This document shows positions 42,312 through 51,190 of a stretch of DNA of 64,000 nt, piece by piece (position 1 is the stretch's first letter; every line of letters begins with the position of its first letter). The position numbers and the translations under genes were made by a program. The DNA is from JAWKWH01 sp963669415 (GTDB lineage Bacteria; Pseudomonadota; Alphaproteobacteria; Rhizobiales; Rhizobiaceae). The notes under the pieces were generated by a model. The model did not search any database. It saw nothing but the letters and a program-made list of their open reading frames with translations, and was not told the DNA's origin. The stretch is taken from contig CAXXPS010000001.1 in NCBI GenBank assembly GCA_963669415.2, positions 496,001 to 560,000 of the forward strand, written 5' to 3'.

Positions 42312-43574
42312 ATGGCCGATCCGGGATCGGTGGGCAGAAAAATGAACCAGCAGGATGCGCAAACAGCACCCGGGGAAGAAAAAGCGCGTGTGCTTGATCC
42401 GAGCGGAGGCGCCAACCAGGTTCGCGTCCGCGCACACAACGAGCGACTGATCCTGTCGCTTGTCCGCAGGCATGCCGGGCTTTCTAAAGCCGAGATTGCC
42501 AGGCGTTCGGGTCTGTCGGCGCAAACCACTTCTGTCATCATGCGCGGACTTGAGCGCGATGGACTGCTCACGCGGGGTGATCCCGTGCGTGGCAGGGTCG
42601 GACAACCGTCCGTTCCCATGAAGCTCAATCCTGGCGGCGTTTATTCATTCGGATTGAAGATCGGCCGGCGCAGCGCTGATCTGCTTTTGATGGATTTCGT
42701 GGGCCGGGTCCGCAGCGAACTTCATCAGGTTTATAGCTATCCGCGCCCCGGTCAGATTGCCGATTTCGTTCGTGATGGCGTCGCTGAATTGGCTGGCACA
42801 CTGAATTCGACACAACAAAGCAAGATCGCCGGACTGGGCATCGCAACACCGTTTGAATTGTGGAACTGGGCTGAGGAGATCGGCGTCGACCCGGCACTGA
42901 TGGGGAGCTGGCGAAATGTCGACCTGGCATCGGTGATCAGCGAAGTTGTGCCGTTTCCTGTATTCCTCCAGAATGACGCGACAGCCGCCTGCGGTGCAGA
43001 ATTGGTGTTTGGCCGCGGGCCGGAGTTTGCCGATTTTGTCTATTTCTTTGTCGGAACATTTATCGGCGGTGGCATTGTGCTCAACCATTCCCTCTATTCG
43101 GGACGAAGCGGCAACGCCGGCTCATTTGGAGCAATGCCGGTAGCTGGCACGTCGTTTCCTCCAGGCACGCTCATCGATCACGCTTCCATCGTGGTTCTGG
43201 AGCGCATGCTCGAAGAGAGCGGCAAAGATCCCTCACCGCTGTGGCTTGATCCGGATGGCTGGAGCGATCTCGGGCCTTGCCTCGATGAATGGATAACGCA
43301 AACTGCCAATGCACTGGCAATCGCGATCGTGTCATCCTGCTCGGTATTCGATTTTCAGGCGGCAATTGTCGATGGCGGCTTTCCCGAACCCGTCAGGGAG
43401 AAGCTGGTCGCTGAAATCGGACGTCAAATTCAGGATATCGACACACGCGGAATTGTCCTTCCGCAGATATGCGCAGGGTCAATCGGTCCGCGGTCGCGTG
43501 CCGTTGGCGGGGCCAGCTTGCCGCTTTTTGCGCGTTATCTGATCGACCAGAATGTACTCTTCAAGGGTGCTTGA
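42312..43574 (+). CDS. frcR: ROK-family transcriptional repressor of the frc operon
   Basis: The 420-residue protein has an N-terminal winged helix ('LSKAEIARRSGLSAQTTSVI' near 58-77) and a ROK sugar-kinase-like domain from about 110 ('FPVFLQNDATAACGAELVFG', 'FVGTFIGGGIVLNHSLYSG'). The zinc-binding CXCGXXGC motif of ROK kinases is absent, which is common in this regulator subgroup. It lies divergent from frcB, as FrcR does in rhizobia, so it should sense fructose or a phosphate ester. An alternative start is the ATG at 42342. Confidence 0.88.
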   Translation: MADPGSVGRKMNQQDAQTAPGEEKARVLDPSGGANQVRVRAHNERLILSLVRRHAGLSKAEIARRSGLSAQTTSVIMRGLERDGLLTRGDPVRGRVGQPSVPMKLNPGGVYSFGLKIGRRSADLLLMDFVGRVRSELHQVYSYPRPGQIADFVRDGVAELAGTLNSTQQSKIAGLGIATPFELWNWAEEIGVDPALMGSWRNVDLASVISEVVPFPVFLQNDATAACGAELVFGRGPEFADFVYFFVGTFIGGGIVLNHSLYSGRSGNAGSFGAMPVAGTSFPPGTLIDHASIVVLERMLEESGKDPSPLWLDPDGWSDLGPCLDEWITQTANALAIAIVSSCSVFDFQAAIVDGGFPEPVREKLVAEIGRQIQDIDTRGIVLPQICAGSIGPRSRAVGGASLPLFARYLIDQNVLFKGA

Positions 43575-43691
43575 GCATTGCCGGTATCGGGCGATTTAGG
43601 GTCGCGACCCTAATTACGATTGATCCGCGCTCCGGTATTGCGATAAACGATGTCCGGTACCGCCGCCGACAAACGCCACGGAGAATAGCTC

Positions 43692-43928
43692 ATGAAACCG
43701 GTCTTCCTGCAATTGCAATGCGCACCGGGAAAGACCTACGAGGTCGCTGACAAACTTTACGAACGCGAGATCGCCTCGGAGCTCTATTCGACCAGCGGTG
43801 ATTATGACCTGCTGGCCAAGATCTACATCGGTGAAGATCAGGATGTCGGCAAGTTCATCAATGACAAAGTGCTCGACATTCCGGGCATTGTCCGCTCGCT
43901 GACAACGATGACTTTCAGGGCGTTTTAA
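43692..43928 (+). CDS. Stand-alone Lrp/AsnC ligand-binding (RAM) domain protein
   Basis: This 78-residue protein consists only of the alpha/beta RAM domain of Lrp/AsnC regulators ('MKPVFLQLQCAPGKTYEVAD', 'ELYSTSGDYDLLAKIYIGED', 'IPGIVRSLTTMTF'). It has no DNA-binding helix-turn-helix. A GGAGAATAG site precedes the ATG. Such stand-alone RAM proteins oligomerise and bind amino acids, and may act as effectors of other proteins. The gene converges with prs. Confidence 0.88.
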   Translation: MKPVFLQLQCAPGKTYEVADKLYEREIASELYSTSGDYDLLAKIYIGEDQDVGKFINDKVLDIPGIVRSLTTMTFRAF

Positions 43929-43952
43929 AGCTCCTAGCGAGCACAAAAAATG

Positions 43953-44885
43953 TTAATCAAACAGGCTGGAGACCGATTCCTCTCCCGCGGTCCTGGCGAT
44001 TGCTTCGCCGATCAGGTCGGCGATGGAGAGGACGCGGATATTGTGGGCGGCTTCGACCGCGGAGCTGGGCTGGATGGAGTCGGTGATGACCAGTTCCTTC
44101 AGCATTGATTCGGCAATGCGAGCGGCAGCACCGCCTGACAGCACACCGTGGGTGATGTAGGCGGTTACGCTGGTTGCTCCCTTGGTCAGCAAGGCCTCTG
44201 CCGCGTTGCACAGTGTGCCGCCGGAATCGACAATGTCATCGATCAGCAGGCAATCCTTGCCTTCGACATCGCCGATAATGTTCATGACCTCCGATTCGCC
44301 GGGCCGTTCGCGGCGTTTGTCGACAATGGCGAGCAATGAGTCGACCCGTTTTGCCAAAGCCCTGGCGCGGACGACACCGCCGACATCGGGCGAGACGACC
44401 ATGACGTTCGACAGGTCGTATTTGGCTTTTACGTCGCGACCCATCACCGGCACTGCAAACAGATTGTCGGTCGGGATATCGAAAAAGCCCTGGATCTGAC
44501 CTGCATGCAGATCAAGCGTCAGCACCCGGTCCGCTCCGGCAGTGGTGATCAGGTTGGCGACCAGCTTGGCCGAGATTGGCGTACGGCCCGATGCGCGGCG
44601 ATCCTGGCGGGCGTAGCCGAAATAGGGAATGACCGCAGTGATGCGTCTTGCTGATGAACGCCGGAACGCGTCCATCATGATCAGCAATTCCATCAGGTGG
44701 TCATTGGCCGGATAGGACGTTGATTGCAGGACGAACACATCCTGCCCGCGTACATTTTCCTGTATCTCGACAAATATTTCCTGATCGGCGAAGCGGCGAA
44801 CACTGGCCTTGCCAAGCGGGATGTTGAGGTATCGGGCAACGGCCTCGGCCAGCACCCGGTTGGAATTGCCCGCAAACAGTTTCAT
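43953..44885 (-). CDS. prs: Ribose-phosphate pyrophosphokinase
   Basis: The 310-residue PRPP synthase has the ATP-binding flexible loop 'YFGYARQDRRASGRTPISAK' near 95-114, the divalent metal/PRPP motif 'LDLHAGQIQGFFDIPTDNL' near 128-146, and the PRPP loop 'LLIDDIVDSGGTLCNAAEAL' near 212-231. It makes PRPP from ribose 5-phosphate and ATP for nucleotides, histidine and tryptophan. The sequence is a complete, ordinary class I enzyme. Confidence 0.98.
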   Translation of the reverse strand: MKLFAGNSNRVLAEAVARYLNIPLGKASVRRFADQEIFVEIQENVRGQDVFVLQSTSYPANDHLMELLIMMDAFRRSSARRITAVIPYFGYARQDRRASGRTPISAKLVANLITTAGADRVLTLDLHAGQIQGFFDIPTDNLFAVPVMGRDVKAKYDLSNVMVVSPDVGGVVRARALAKRVDSLLAIVDKRRERPGESEVMNIIGDVEGKDCLLIDDIVDSGGTLCNAAEALLTKGATSVTAYITHGVLSGGAAARIAESMLKELVITDSIQPSSAVEAAHNIRVLSIADLIGEAIARTAGEESVSSLFD

Positions 44886-45017
44886 GCGAAGTTCCCGCGA
44901 AAGCCCTGTCGACCTGCGGGCGTTTTAACGGGCCACAGCCGCATTGCAAGCGGGCAGGCGTGATTCAAACGCCGATTCCCACATATGATTGATGATTGCT
45001 GAACGAAAGACGCTGAA

Positions 45018-45599
45018 TTAGCTGCGTTTCTGGCCTTGAAGCCACTCTGCGAATTCATCGACGGTCCGTGTTCCGATCCGCTCCATCATGCGCGAGGATA
45101 CTGACGACCAGCCATCCGGACTTGATCCGGGGGATGATTCTTGCCCCTGAATGCGGTGCAATCTTTTGCCGCGGGCGTCAAACACGTCCCAGACGAATAT
45201 GACCGTCGTCTTGCCGCTTTCGGTAATGGCTGAGAAATATCCCTTCATGTCGTGGGTGGCGCCGCTGGTTCCGGGTGGTACGAGGCCGATACCCTGTTCG
45301 GCGGAACGGGTTGCGATGCGTCTGGACATCACTTGCACCGCGTTTGCGGGTGCGCCGACAACCGGAGAAAGCCGAATTCTGGTGTCGGACGCGAGCGCTG
45401 CAACCTGGGTCGTGGCTTCGCGCGTTGCCGGTTCGGCGGTCAGAGCCGTTGTGGCATCGGTTGCTGATGCGTCACCAACCGGCTCGGACGGCTGCGGTGT
45501 TGTTGTTGCGACCGATCCCAACGCGTCTGGTGTGCTGGTACAGGCGCCAAGTACCGCCACAGCCAAAAAGACCCATACTGCCGCAAACCGCTTCGCCAT
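45018..45599 (-). CDS. Putative lipoprotein
   Basis: The 193-residue protein has a type II signal peptide with lipobox LGAC (Cys20). A Thr/Ala-rich linker is followed by a domain from about 70: 'RIRLSPVVGAPANAVQVMSR', 'MKGYFSAITESGKTTVIFVW', 'WSSVSSRMMERIGTRTVDEF'. Homologues occur in rhizobia next to the peptidase-like gene. No function is known. It lies 43 bases downstream of the M24-family gene and could be co-transcribed with it. Confidence 0.8.
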   Translation of the reverse strand: MAKRFAAVWVFLAVAVLGACTSTPDALGSVATTTPQPSEPVGDASATDATTALTAEPATREATTQVAALASDTRIRLSPVVGAPANAVQVMSRRIATRSAEQGIGLVPPGTSGATHDMKGYFSAITESGKTTVIFVWDVFDARGKRLHRIQGQESSPGSSPDGWSSVSSRMMERIGTRTVDEFAEWLQGQKRS

Positions 45600-45642
45600 T
45601 GTCTCCTGTCCGAAATCCTCGTTGTTCGCCTATAGAGGCGCG

Positions 45643-46794
45643 CTAGCGCACGATCAAGTCGAGACCATGGCGCGAGAGGGATTTTGGAGCGCCCTCGGTG
45701 GTCAGGTAGGTCTGGCCCAGTGTCATCGCTGTGTTTGCGTCAGTGTTCATGATGATCATGTGGGCAAACAAGGTCATATCCGGCTGGATTTCTTCGGCAT
45801 TGCCGGAATAGAACATCGGCGAATCCATCCATGACGGCGAAAATCGCGCGCCAAGTGAATAGCCGCAAGCATTGAGCCGGTGCCGTGTCATGCCGTGCTT
45901 TTCCATTACGCGGGAATGGGCATCGAAAACATCGCCGAAGGTGTTTCCCGGCGCCATTGCTTTTTCCACAGCGGCCAATGCCTCAGCCGCCGCTGCATAA
46001 GCTTCCTCGTGGTGTTTGGAAACCTTGCCGACGAGAATCGTGCGCATCATTGCAGCGTGATAGTGATGATAGGTTCCGGCCCATTCCAGGGTCAGTTGAT
46101 CATTTTTCGACAGTTTGCGCCGTCCGGCCTTGTAGCGGCACAGCAGTGCGTCCTGGCCGGAGCCGATGATGAATTCGTTGCCGGGATAGTCGCCGCCGCC
46201 GGCAAACACCGCACCTTGCATGGCAGCCAGGATATCGGCCTCGCTTCCACCCTGTTTGATCAGCGGCAACGCAGCATCCAGCGCATCATCGGCAAGGCTG
46301 GCCGCTTTTTTTGCCTTGGCAATCTCTGGTTCGCTTTTGATTGCCCGCAGACGGGGAACGATTGCAGAAGCATCGCTGATTTCGCCAAATGTCTTCAATT
46401 GTTCGTCGACACGGCGGCCATTCAGCGCGGTAAGGCCATGCGTGTCATATTCGATGCCGATGCGGGAGCCGAGCAAGTCCAGCTCATTTAGCAGATCGCG
46501 AAGATCAGTGGCAGGATTGGCGTTTGCGCGGTCCGTCCATACGACAATGTTCTGGATATTCGATGTGTGACGGGCTTGGCGGAGATCGGCTGAGCGCGTC
46601 AGCAACACCATCTCGCCGTCCGATTTTACGACCAGACACTGGAAGAAACAGTAGCCGAATGTGTCGTAGCCGGTCAGCCAGTACATGCTTTCCTGCGCGA
46701 ACAACAGCAGCGCGTCGAGATTGCTGTCTGCCATCGCGGCTTCCAACTTTTCGCGGCGGGACTGAAACTCTGCCTCGTCAAAGTGAAGCGCCAT
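45643..46794 (-). CDS. M24-family (creatinase-like) protein lacking the metal-binding Asp residues
   Basis: The 383-residue protein has a creatinase N-terminal domain (about 1-140) and a pita-bread C-terminal domain (about 150-383). At the metal site, dinuclear aminopeptidases have an Asp-X-Gly and an Asp-X-X-Arg-Thr motif. Here it reads 'LTLEWAGTYHHYHAAMMRT', so both metal-ligand Asp are replaced. Creatinase and related C-N hydrolases have the same loss and act without metal. It is likely a metal-independent hydrolase rather than an Xaa-Pro peptidase. Its ATG overlaps the pgeF stop by one base. Confidence 0.82.
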   Translation of the reverse strand: MALHFDEAEFQSRREKLEAAMADSNLDALLLFAQESMYWLTGYDTFGYCFFQCLVVKSDGEMVLLTRSADLRQARHTSNIQNIVVWTDRANANPATDLRDLLNELDLLGSRIGIEYDTHGLTALNGRRVDEQLKTFGEISDASAIVPRLRAIKSEPEIAKAKKAASLADDALDAALPLIKQGGSEADILAAMQGAVFAGGGDYPGNEFIIGSGQDALLCRYKAGRRKLSKNDQLTLEWAGTYHHYHAAMMRTILVGKVSKHHEEAYAAAAEALAAVEKAMAPGNTFGDVFDAHSRVMEKHGMTRHRLNACGYSLGARFSPSWMDSPMFYSGNAEEIQPDMTLFAHMIIMNTDANTAMTLGQTYLTTEGAPKSLSRHGLDLIVR

Positions 46795-47582
46795 TATGCT
46801 GCCTCCAGTGAAATTGCCGACATTTGCCGGCCATAGTCCGGTTCATTGCGGTGGGTGGTGCGCCGGTAGGAATAGAAGAGTTCCTCGTCGGCATAGGTGC
46901 ACGCGTTAAGAGCGGTTGTCCTGACCCCGGCATCTTGCAGACGCTGAACAACGTAACCCTGCAAGTCGAACATGGCATGACCGCTTCGTTGCGAAGGTAC
47001 AAACCAGATGCTGTCCTCCGGCTTATCGGCGGCAATCCGGTCAACGAATTCCGGCCCGACCTCATAGTTTTGCTGCGAAATCACCGGACCAAGCGTTGCA
47101 ACTATACGCTCCCGCCTGGCGCCCAGTTTTTCCATCGAAGCAATCGTGTTTTCGAGAACGCCTGCCAGCGCGCCCTTCCAGCCGGCATGGGCTGCCGCGA
47201 CTACGCGGGCTTCGCCATCGGCGAACAGAACCGGGCCGCAATCTGCCGTCAGCACGCCGATTGCCAGTCCCGGTGTTGATGTGACTATGCCGTCAGCCTT
47301 TGGGCGCCCGCCTTCGAACGGCCGGTCGATGGTGATTACGTCGGCTGAATGGACCTGGTGAGGTCCCACCAGCCAGTCTGGCCGGACACCCAGCACCGAA
47401 GCAATCCGGCTGCGGTTTTCGGCAACATGCCCGGTGTCATCGGCAGAACCCAAACCGGCGTTCAAACCTCGGTAAATGCCGCGGGAAACGCCACCGGAAC
47501 GGCTGAAGAAACCGTGCGACACGCCTTCCAGCGCGGACAGCGGGTCACTCAGCAATGGAGCGGGGTTCAATTGCGACAACAT
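46794..47582 (-). CDS. pgeF: Peptidoglycan editing factor PgeF / multicopper polyphenol oxidase-like (YfiH) protein
   Basis: The 262-residue protein is of the CNF1/YfiH-like family: 'LVGPHQVHSADVITID' near 72-87 (first metal His), 'LTADCGPVLFADGEA' near 116-130 (Cys) and 'AAHAGWKGALAGVLE' near 134-148 (second His). Members were called laccases. Later work assigned purine nucleoside phosphorylase activity and a role in removing faulty peptidoglycan stem peptides. It overlaps the M24-family gene by one base and follows midA by about 100 bases. Confidence 0.92.
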   Translation of the reverse strand: MLSQLNPAPLLSDPLSALEGVSHGFFSRSGGVSRGIYRGLNAGLGSADDTGHVAENRSRIASVLGVRPDWLVGPHQVHSADVITIDRPFEGGRPKADGIVTSTPGLAIGVLTADCGPVLFADGEARVVAAAHAGWKGALAGVLENTIASMEKLGARRERIVATLGPVISQQNYEVGPEFVDRIAADKPEDSIWFVPSQRSGHAMFDLQGYVVQRLQDAGVRTTALNACTYADEELFYSYRRTTHRNEPDYGRQMSAISLEAA

Positions 47583-47683
47583 TCGTGGCCTTGGTCTGGT
47601 GCCATCTCGAATGCGCGATGGTGGTGATTTGCGATCATCAAGTCAACGCTGTTGTCGGTCATTGAAGGAGCAATGCACATTGA

Positions 47684-48763
47684 TCAAAACGGCGCCGGAT
47701 TCATGCCCGGTCTGAACATCGCCATTGCCTTGAACATTTCACCCATGCCAACCGCGCCGGCCAGACGTTCGACGTCAGCTGAAATTTGCCTGCGGCCATC
47801 TTCATCGAGATTGGCACCGAGCCGGCCGGCACGCTCGACGATCCCCATTCGAATGAGAAACTCGCCCTGTGTGAGGCATGAGGTGGAAACTCCGGCCTTT
47901 TCGGCTGCCGTGGCCAGAGAGGCAAAGTCGACATGCGAAGTAAGATCGGCCTGGCCTGGATGGAGAAGGACCGGATCGAATTTGTGGTTATGCACTGCCT
48001 GAAGTGTGTCGCCGAAAGCCGACTGCAGGTGGCCGTAGTCGACTAGCAAAGCGCCGCCGCCATGGTCTGCGATTCTGCCGGCAATCAATTCCGCCAGTGC
48101 CTCACGGGCAGGGGAGATCTCGAATATCGTCCCGTCGGGTTCTCCGGCCGCAGCATCGGGCAACAAATCAATATCGAGTGCGCCTGCTCCGACAGCAAAT
48201 GTGAGGTTGTCGTTGTCGTCCGTGCTCACCACGCGCTCGCGCCAAACGCCGCCTGAATTGACGTACTGGCGAACGGGAATGGCGTCGAACAATTCATTGG
48301 CGACCACGAAAATCGGTATATCCGGAAGCTCGTCGAAGCTCTGAAGCCACTCCACGCCCTCGCTTTTCCCCTCCAGGTTCGCCTTTTGCACGCTGGTCAG
48401 CCGGGGGCTTGTCTCGATCATGAAGACGCGCGCGTGATCAAGAAATCCGGTTCCGGATTTTTTGAATGTACGCAGCATGTCCGTCATCAGCGTACCGCGT
48501 CCCGGGCCAATTTCGACAAAGGCAACATCCTTCGGGCTGCCTGCTGCCTGCCATGCAGTCAGCGCCCAAATGGCAACGAGTTCACCGAACATTTGGCTTA
48601 TCTCCGGAGCAGTGATGAAATCACCTCCTCGTCCAAACGGTTCATGCGTCGTGTAGTAACCCTGTTCCGGATCGAACAGGCATGCAGCCATGTACTCGGC
48701 GATGGAAATCGGCCCGGTTTGAGATATCTGCCGTTTCAATTTCTCGGCAAGCGGGGTGGTCAT
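47684..48763 (-). CDS. midA: MidA/NDUFAF7-family class I SAM-dependent methyltransferase
   Basis: The 359-residue DUF185 protein shows 'PISIAEYMAACLFDPEQGYY' near 17-36, 'GGDFITAPEISQMFGELVAI' near 46-65 and SAM motif 'FVEIGPGRGTLMTDMLR' near 81-97. The mitochondrial relative NDUFAF7 dimethylates an Arg of complex I subunit NDUFS2, so a role in NADH dehydrogenase maturation is the best guess. It overlaps the lgt 3' end by four bases. Confidence 0.9.
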   Translation of the reverse strand: MTTPLAEKLKRQISQTGPISIAEYMAACLFDPEQGYYTTHEPFGRGGDFITAPEISQMFGELVAIWALTAWQAAGSPKDVAFVEIGPGRGTLMTDMLRTFKKSGTGFLDHARVFMIETSPRLTSVQKANLEGKSEGVEWLQSFDELPDIPIFVVANELFDAIPVRQYVNSGGVWRERVVSTDDNDNLTFAVGAGALDIDLLPDAAAGEPDGTIFEISPAREALAELIAGRIADHGGGALLVDYGHLQSAFGDTLQAVHNHKFDPVLLHPGQADLTSHVDFASLATAAEKAGVSTSCLTQGEFLIRMGIVERAGRLGANLDEDGRRQISADVERLAGAVGMGEMFKAMAMFRPGMNPAPF

Positions 48764-49602
48764 GCCGGCTTTAACTCGCGTGCCGTCGCCATTGCCCAGG
48801 CGCCGGCCAGCACCATCGGCAAGGACAGGACCATGCCCATCGTCAGCCAGCCACCTGCGAGATACCCGATATGGGCGTCAGGCTCGCGGAAAAACTCGAC
48901 CAGTATGCGCGAAAGGCCATATCCGGCAACAAATGCACCGCCGATAAAGCGCGGCGTCTTCAACCTGTGCCGGGCAAAGATGAAAAAGCAAAGCACAGCA
49001 AACAGGACAGCTCCCTCCAGAAATGCTTCATAGAGCTGGCTTGGATGTCGCGGCAGCGGTCCGCCATTGGGGAACACAAACGCCCACGGCACATCGGTGG
49101 TGCGGCCCCATAATTCAGAATTGATGAAATTGGTGACGCGCACCAGGCCCAGACCGACTGGCACGCCGGCCGCGACCGTGTCCAACAGGCACCAAACGTG
49201 AATACCTCGTCTGCGGGCAAACAGCACCATCGCCAGTATCGTGCCGAGAAGTCCTCCGTGAAATGACATCCCGCCCTGCCAGACGGCAAATATGCCGAGC
49301 GGATCAGAAATATAACGCGCCAGGTCATAGAACAAAATGTAGCCAATTCTGCCGCCCAGAACCACGCCGGCTGCGGCCCAGATCAAGAAGTCGTCCAGAT
49401 CCTGCGCCGTCATTGCCGGCGTGTTGTTTGCCCAAAGTGAAGGATTGGAGACGAGACGCTTCGTGAACCACCAGGCAAAGAGGATTCCAATGACATATCC
49501 AAGACCGTACCAGTGAATACCAAGCGGACCGATCTGCACAATCACCGGATCGATTTCCGGGAATGGCAGCGCTGCAAGCGGGAGAACCAGTTGTTCGGGC
49601 AT
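48760..49602 (-). CDS. lgt: Prolipoprotein diacylglyceryl transferase
   Basis: The 280-residue membrane enzyme has about seven membrane segments and the Lgt signature 'RVTNFINSELWGRTTDVPWA' near 150-169, followed by 'RHPSQLYEAFLEG' near 178-190. It transfers diacylglycerol from phosphatidylglycerol to the lipobox Cys of prolipoproteins, the first step of lipoprotein maturation. It is essential in most proteobacteria. Its order lgt-midA-pgeF is standard for rhizobia. Confidence 0.97.
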   Translation of the reverse strand: MPEQLVLPLAALPFPEIDPVIVQIGPLGIHWYGLGYVIGILFAWWFTKRLVSNPSLWANNTPAMTAQDLDDFLIWAAAGVVLGGRIGYILFYDLARYISDPLGIFAVWQGGMSFHGGLLGTILAMVLFARRRGIHVWCLLDTVAAGVPVGLGLVRVTNFINSELWGRTTDVPWAFVFPNGGPLPRHPSQLYEAFLEGAVLFAVLCFFIFARHRLKTPRFIGGAFVAGYGLSRILVEFFREPDAHIGYLAGGWLTMGMVLSLPMVLAGAWAMATARELKPA

Positions 49603-50067
49603 TGGGTGTTGTCAACTTAGCCTGAGAATCGGCGCGGACGATGCTTGTTGCATTGGGGAACGTCAAGTCGATGATGGTTCTTTGGACCTTAGGTCATGAA
49701 CTCATAAACAGGGTCAAAATGGCGCCGAAACCGCTAAGCAAACCTAGGAGAAGGCCGAAAAGTGGGGTCAATCCCCCACCTCTCGGCGGCGCTTCGCTTG
49801 CCTGCCGGCCAATCGGTTGAGGGCTTCGACGACGGATTGGGAAGCGGGTTCGAGCGTCCAACGGATATGGCAAATTTGCCCGGCTATCGCGTCGCAAGCT
49901 TTTGAAAACCGGACGGTTTCCTGCAAGCTCGCTCCTAATATCCAGCCAAATTTGCTCATACCATTGTTGATCCTGTTTATGAGTTCATGACCTCAGCGCG
50001 GCGTTATGCCGGACTTGCATTCGCCAAGATGTGTGCCTACCTCAAATCATTCGAGAGGAACAAAGTT
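49603..50067. other. Intergenic region lgt-ubiK (465 bp)
   Basis: The region holds the inverted-repeat element at 49691-49993 and the promoters of lgt and ubiK. Short open frames inside are within the element and have no recognised product. Confidence 0.6.
49691..49993. mobile_element. MITE-like element with long terminal inverted repeats
   Basis: The left end reads 'AGGTCATGAACTCATAAACA' then GGGTCAAAATGG. The right end, read on the minus strand, has the same first 22 bases, then ATCAACAATGG. So about 22 bases match perfectly, and pairing continues for ten more with one mismatch and one single-base gap. The total length is 303 bases. No target duplication is clear. A 63-codon minus-strand frame (49959-49768) begins in the right repeat and has no known relative. 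It looks like a non-autonomous transposable element or insertion-sequence remnant. Confidence 0.7.
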
Positions 50068-50382
50068 ATGACCAACGGCCCGAACCGCCTGCTGGATGAA
50101 TTTGCCAAACTGATGACGGATGCTGCTGGTGCGGCCCAGGGCGTGCGACGCGAAGTAGAAACTGCCTTTCATGCGCAGGCTGAGCGCATTTTGAATTCTA
50201 TGGACCTGGTTCAGCGTGAGGAGTTTGAGGCCGTACGCGAGATGGCGCTGAAAGCACGCGCGGAGAACGAGGCATTGTCGGCCAGAATTGATTCGCTTGA
50301 GGCACGGTTGGAAGAAGTCGAACTTCGAAAAGCCAAAAAGGCCGGTCCCGCCGCTACGGCGCGTGCCAGGGCGAAAAAATAA
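50068..50382 (+). CDS. ubiK: Accessory factor UbiK-family protein
   Basis: From the ATG at 50068, with GAGGAA upstream, the product is 104 residues: 'NRLLDEFAKLMTDAAGAAQG', then a coiled-coil from about 60 to 90 ('ENEALSARIDSLEARLEEVE'), and a Lys/Ala-rich tail. It matches the UbiK/YqiC (BMFP) family. In E. coli UbiK binds the UbiJ scaffold for ubiquinone synthesis. In rhizobia it stands beside lgt, as here. The longer in-frame extension starts inside the mobile element. Confidence 0.9.
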   Translation: MTNGPNRLLDEFAKLMTDAAGAAQGVRREVETAFHAQAERILNSMDLVQREEFEAVREMALKARAENEALSARIDSLEARLEEVELRKAKKAGPAATARARAKK

Positions 50383-50689
50383 TTTGGCTTGATATCCACA
50401 AGCCTCCGGATTCCAAAAACGCTTTTGCGAGAGTCGCTTACGGCGAAGCGATGAATCGGATTGTTGCAGCCTTTCCACACCCAATTTGAGTGCTGATCCA
50501 AAAAGGGGTAGCGCTGCGACTCTGCATCAATAGACTGAATTTGTTAGATGATTCGCAACGGATTGTCGGCCGGGAAGCGGCGACCCGGCTTGGTCTGTCA
50601 TTGGCGACCTGAAAGCCGGCTTCTTCGAGTATGCGCGTTGATAATGGATATGGGTGGCAACTGATGCCCCCGGCAAGCAGGGTTCGACA
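50383..50689. other. Intergenic region ubiK-ybjN (307 bp)
   Basis: I see no gene, repeat or clear hairpin here. A promoter for the ybjN gene presumably lies in it. Confidence 0.5.
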
Positions 50690-51190
50690 ATGGAAATCCA
50701 GCAATATGAATTTGCCCGGGACTTGCATCCTGTCGATGTCATCGAACACGTCGCGCATTCCAACGATTGGTCGTTTGAGCGGACCGGCGATGACGAAATT
50801 GCGATATCGGTAGCCGGTAACTGGGCGGACTACCACGTATCGTTTTCCTGGATGGAGGACTTCGAAGCCCTTCATCTGGCTTGCGCTTTTGACATCAAGG
50901 TACCTGAAAACAAGTCAACCGAGATCATGCGGCTATTGTCATTGATCAATGAGCAGATGCTGTTCGGACATTTCGACTTGTGGGAGCAGGAAGGCGCGAT
51001 CATGTTTCGCCAGGCGTTGTTGTTGAGTGGCGGCGCTGAACCGACCGCGAAACAGATTGAAGTCTTGCTGGGATCAGCCCTGGAAGCCTGCGAATGCTAC
51101 TATCAGGCATTCCAGTTTGTGATCTGGTCTGGAATACCGGCGCGCGAAGCACTGAACAGCGTCATATTCGAGACATTCGGGACTGCGTGA
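50690..51190 (+). CDS. YbjN-domain protein
   Basis: The 166-residue protein starts at the ATG at 50690. It has 'WSFERTGDDEIAISVAGNWA' near 22-41, 'SFSWMEDFEALHLACAFDI' near 46-64 and 'ALEACECYYQAFQFVIWSGI' near 133-152, the standard rhizobial YbjN architecture. YbjN proteins resemble type III secretion chaperones in fold and are linked to stress and motility in enterobacteria. Their molecular role is unclear. The stop overlaps the start of the CsaA-like gene by one base, so they are co-translated. A GTG at 50654 is an alternative start. Confidence 0.88.
   Translation: MEIQQYEFARDLHPVDVIEHVAHSNDWSFERTGDDEIAISVAGNWADYHVSFSWMEDFEALHLACAFDIKVPENKSTEIMRLLSLINEQMLFGHFDLWEQEGAIMFRQALLLSGGAEPTAKQIEVLLGSALEACECYYQAFQFVIWSGIPAREALNSVIFETFGTA

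Noticed and set aside
49768..49959. 63-codon minus-strand frame inside the inverted-repeat element as a gene
   Set aside because: It has no known relatives, begins in the terminal repeat and shifts frame before the other end, so coding is unsupported.
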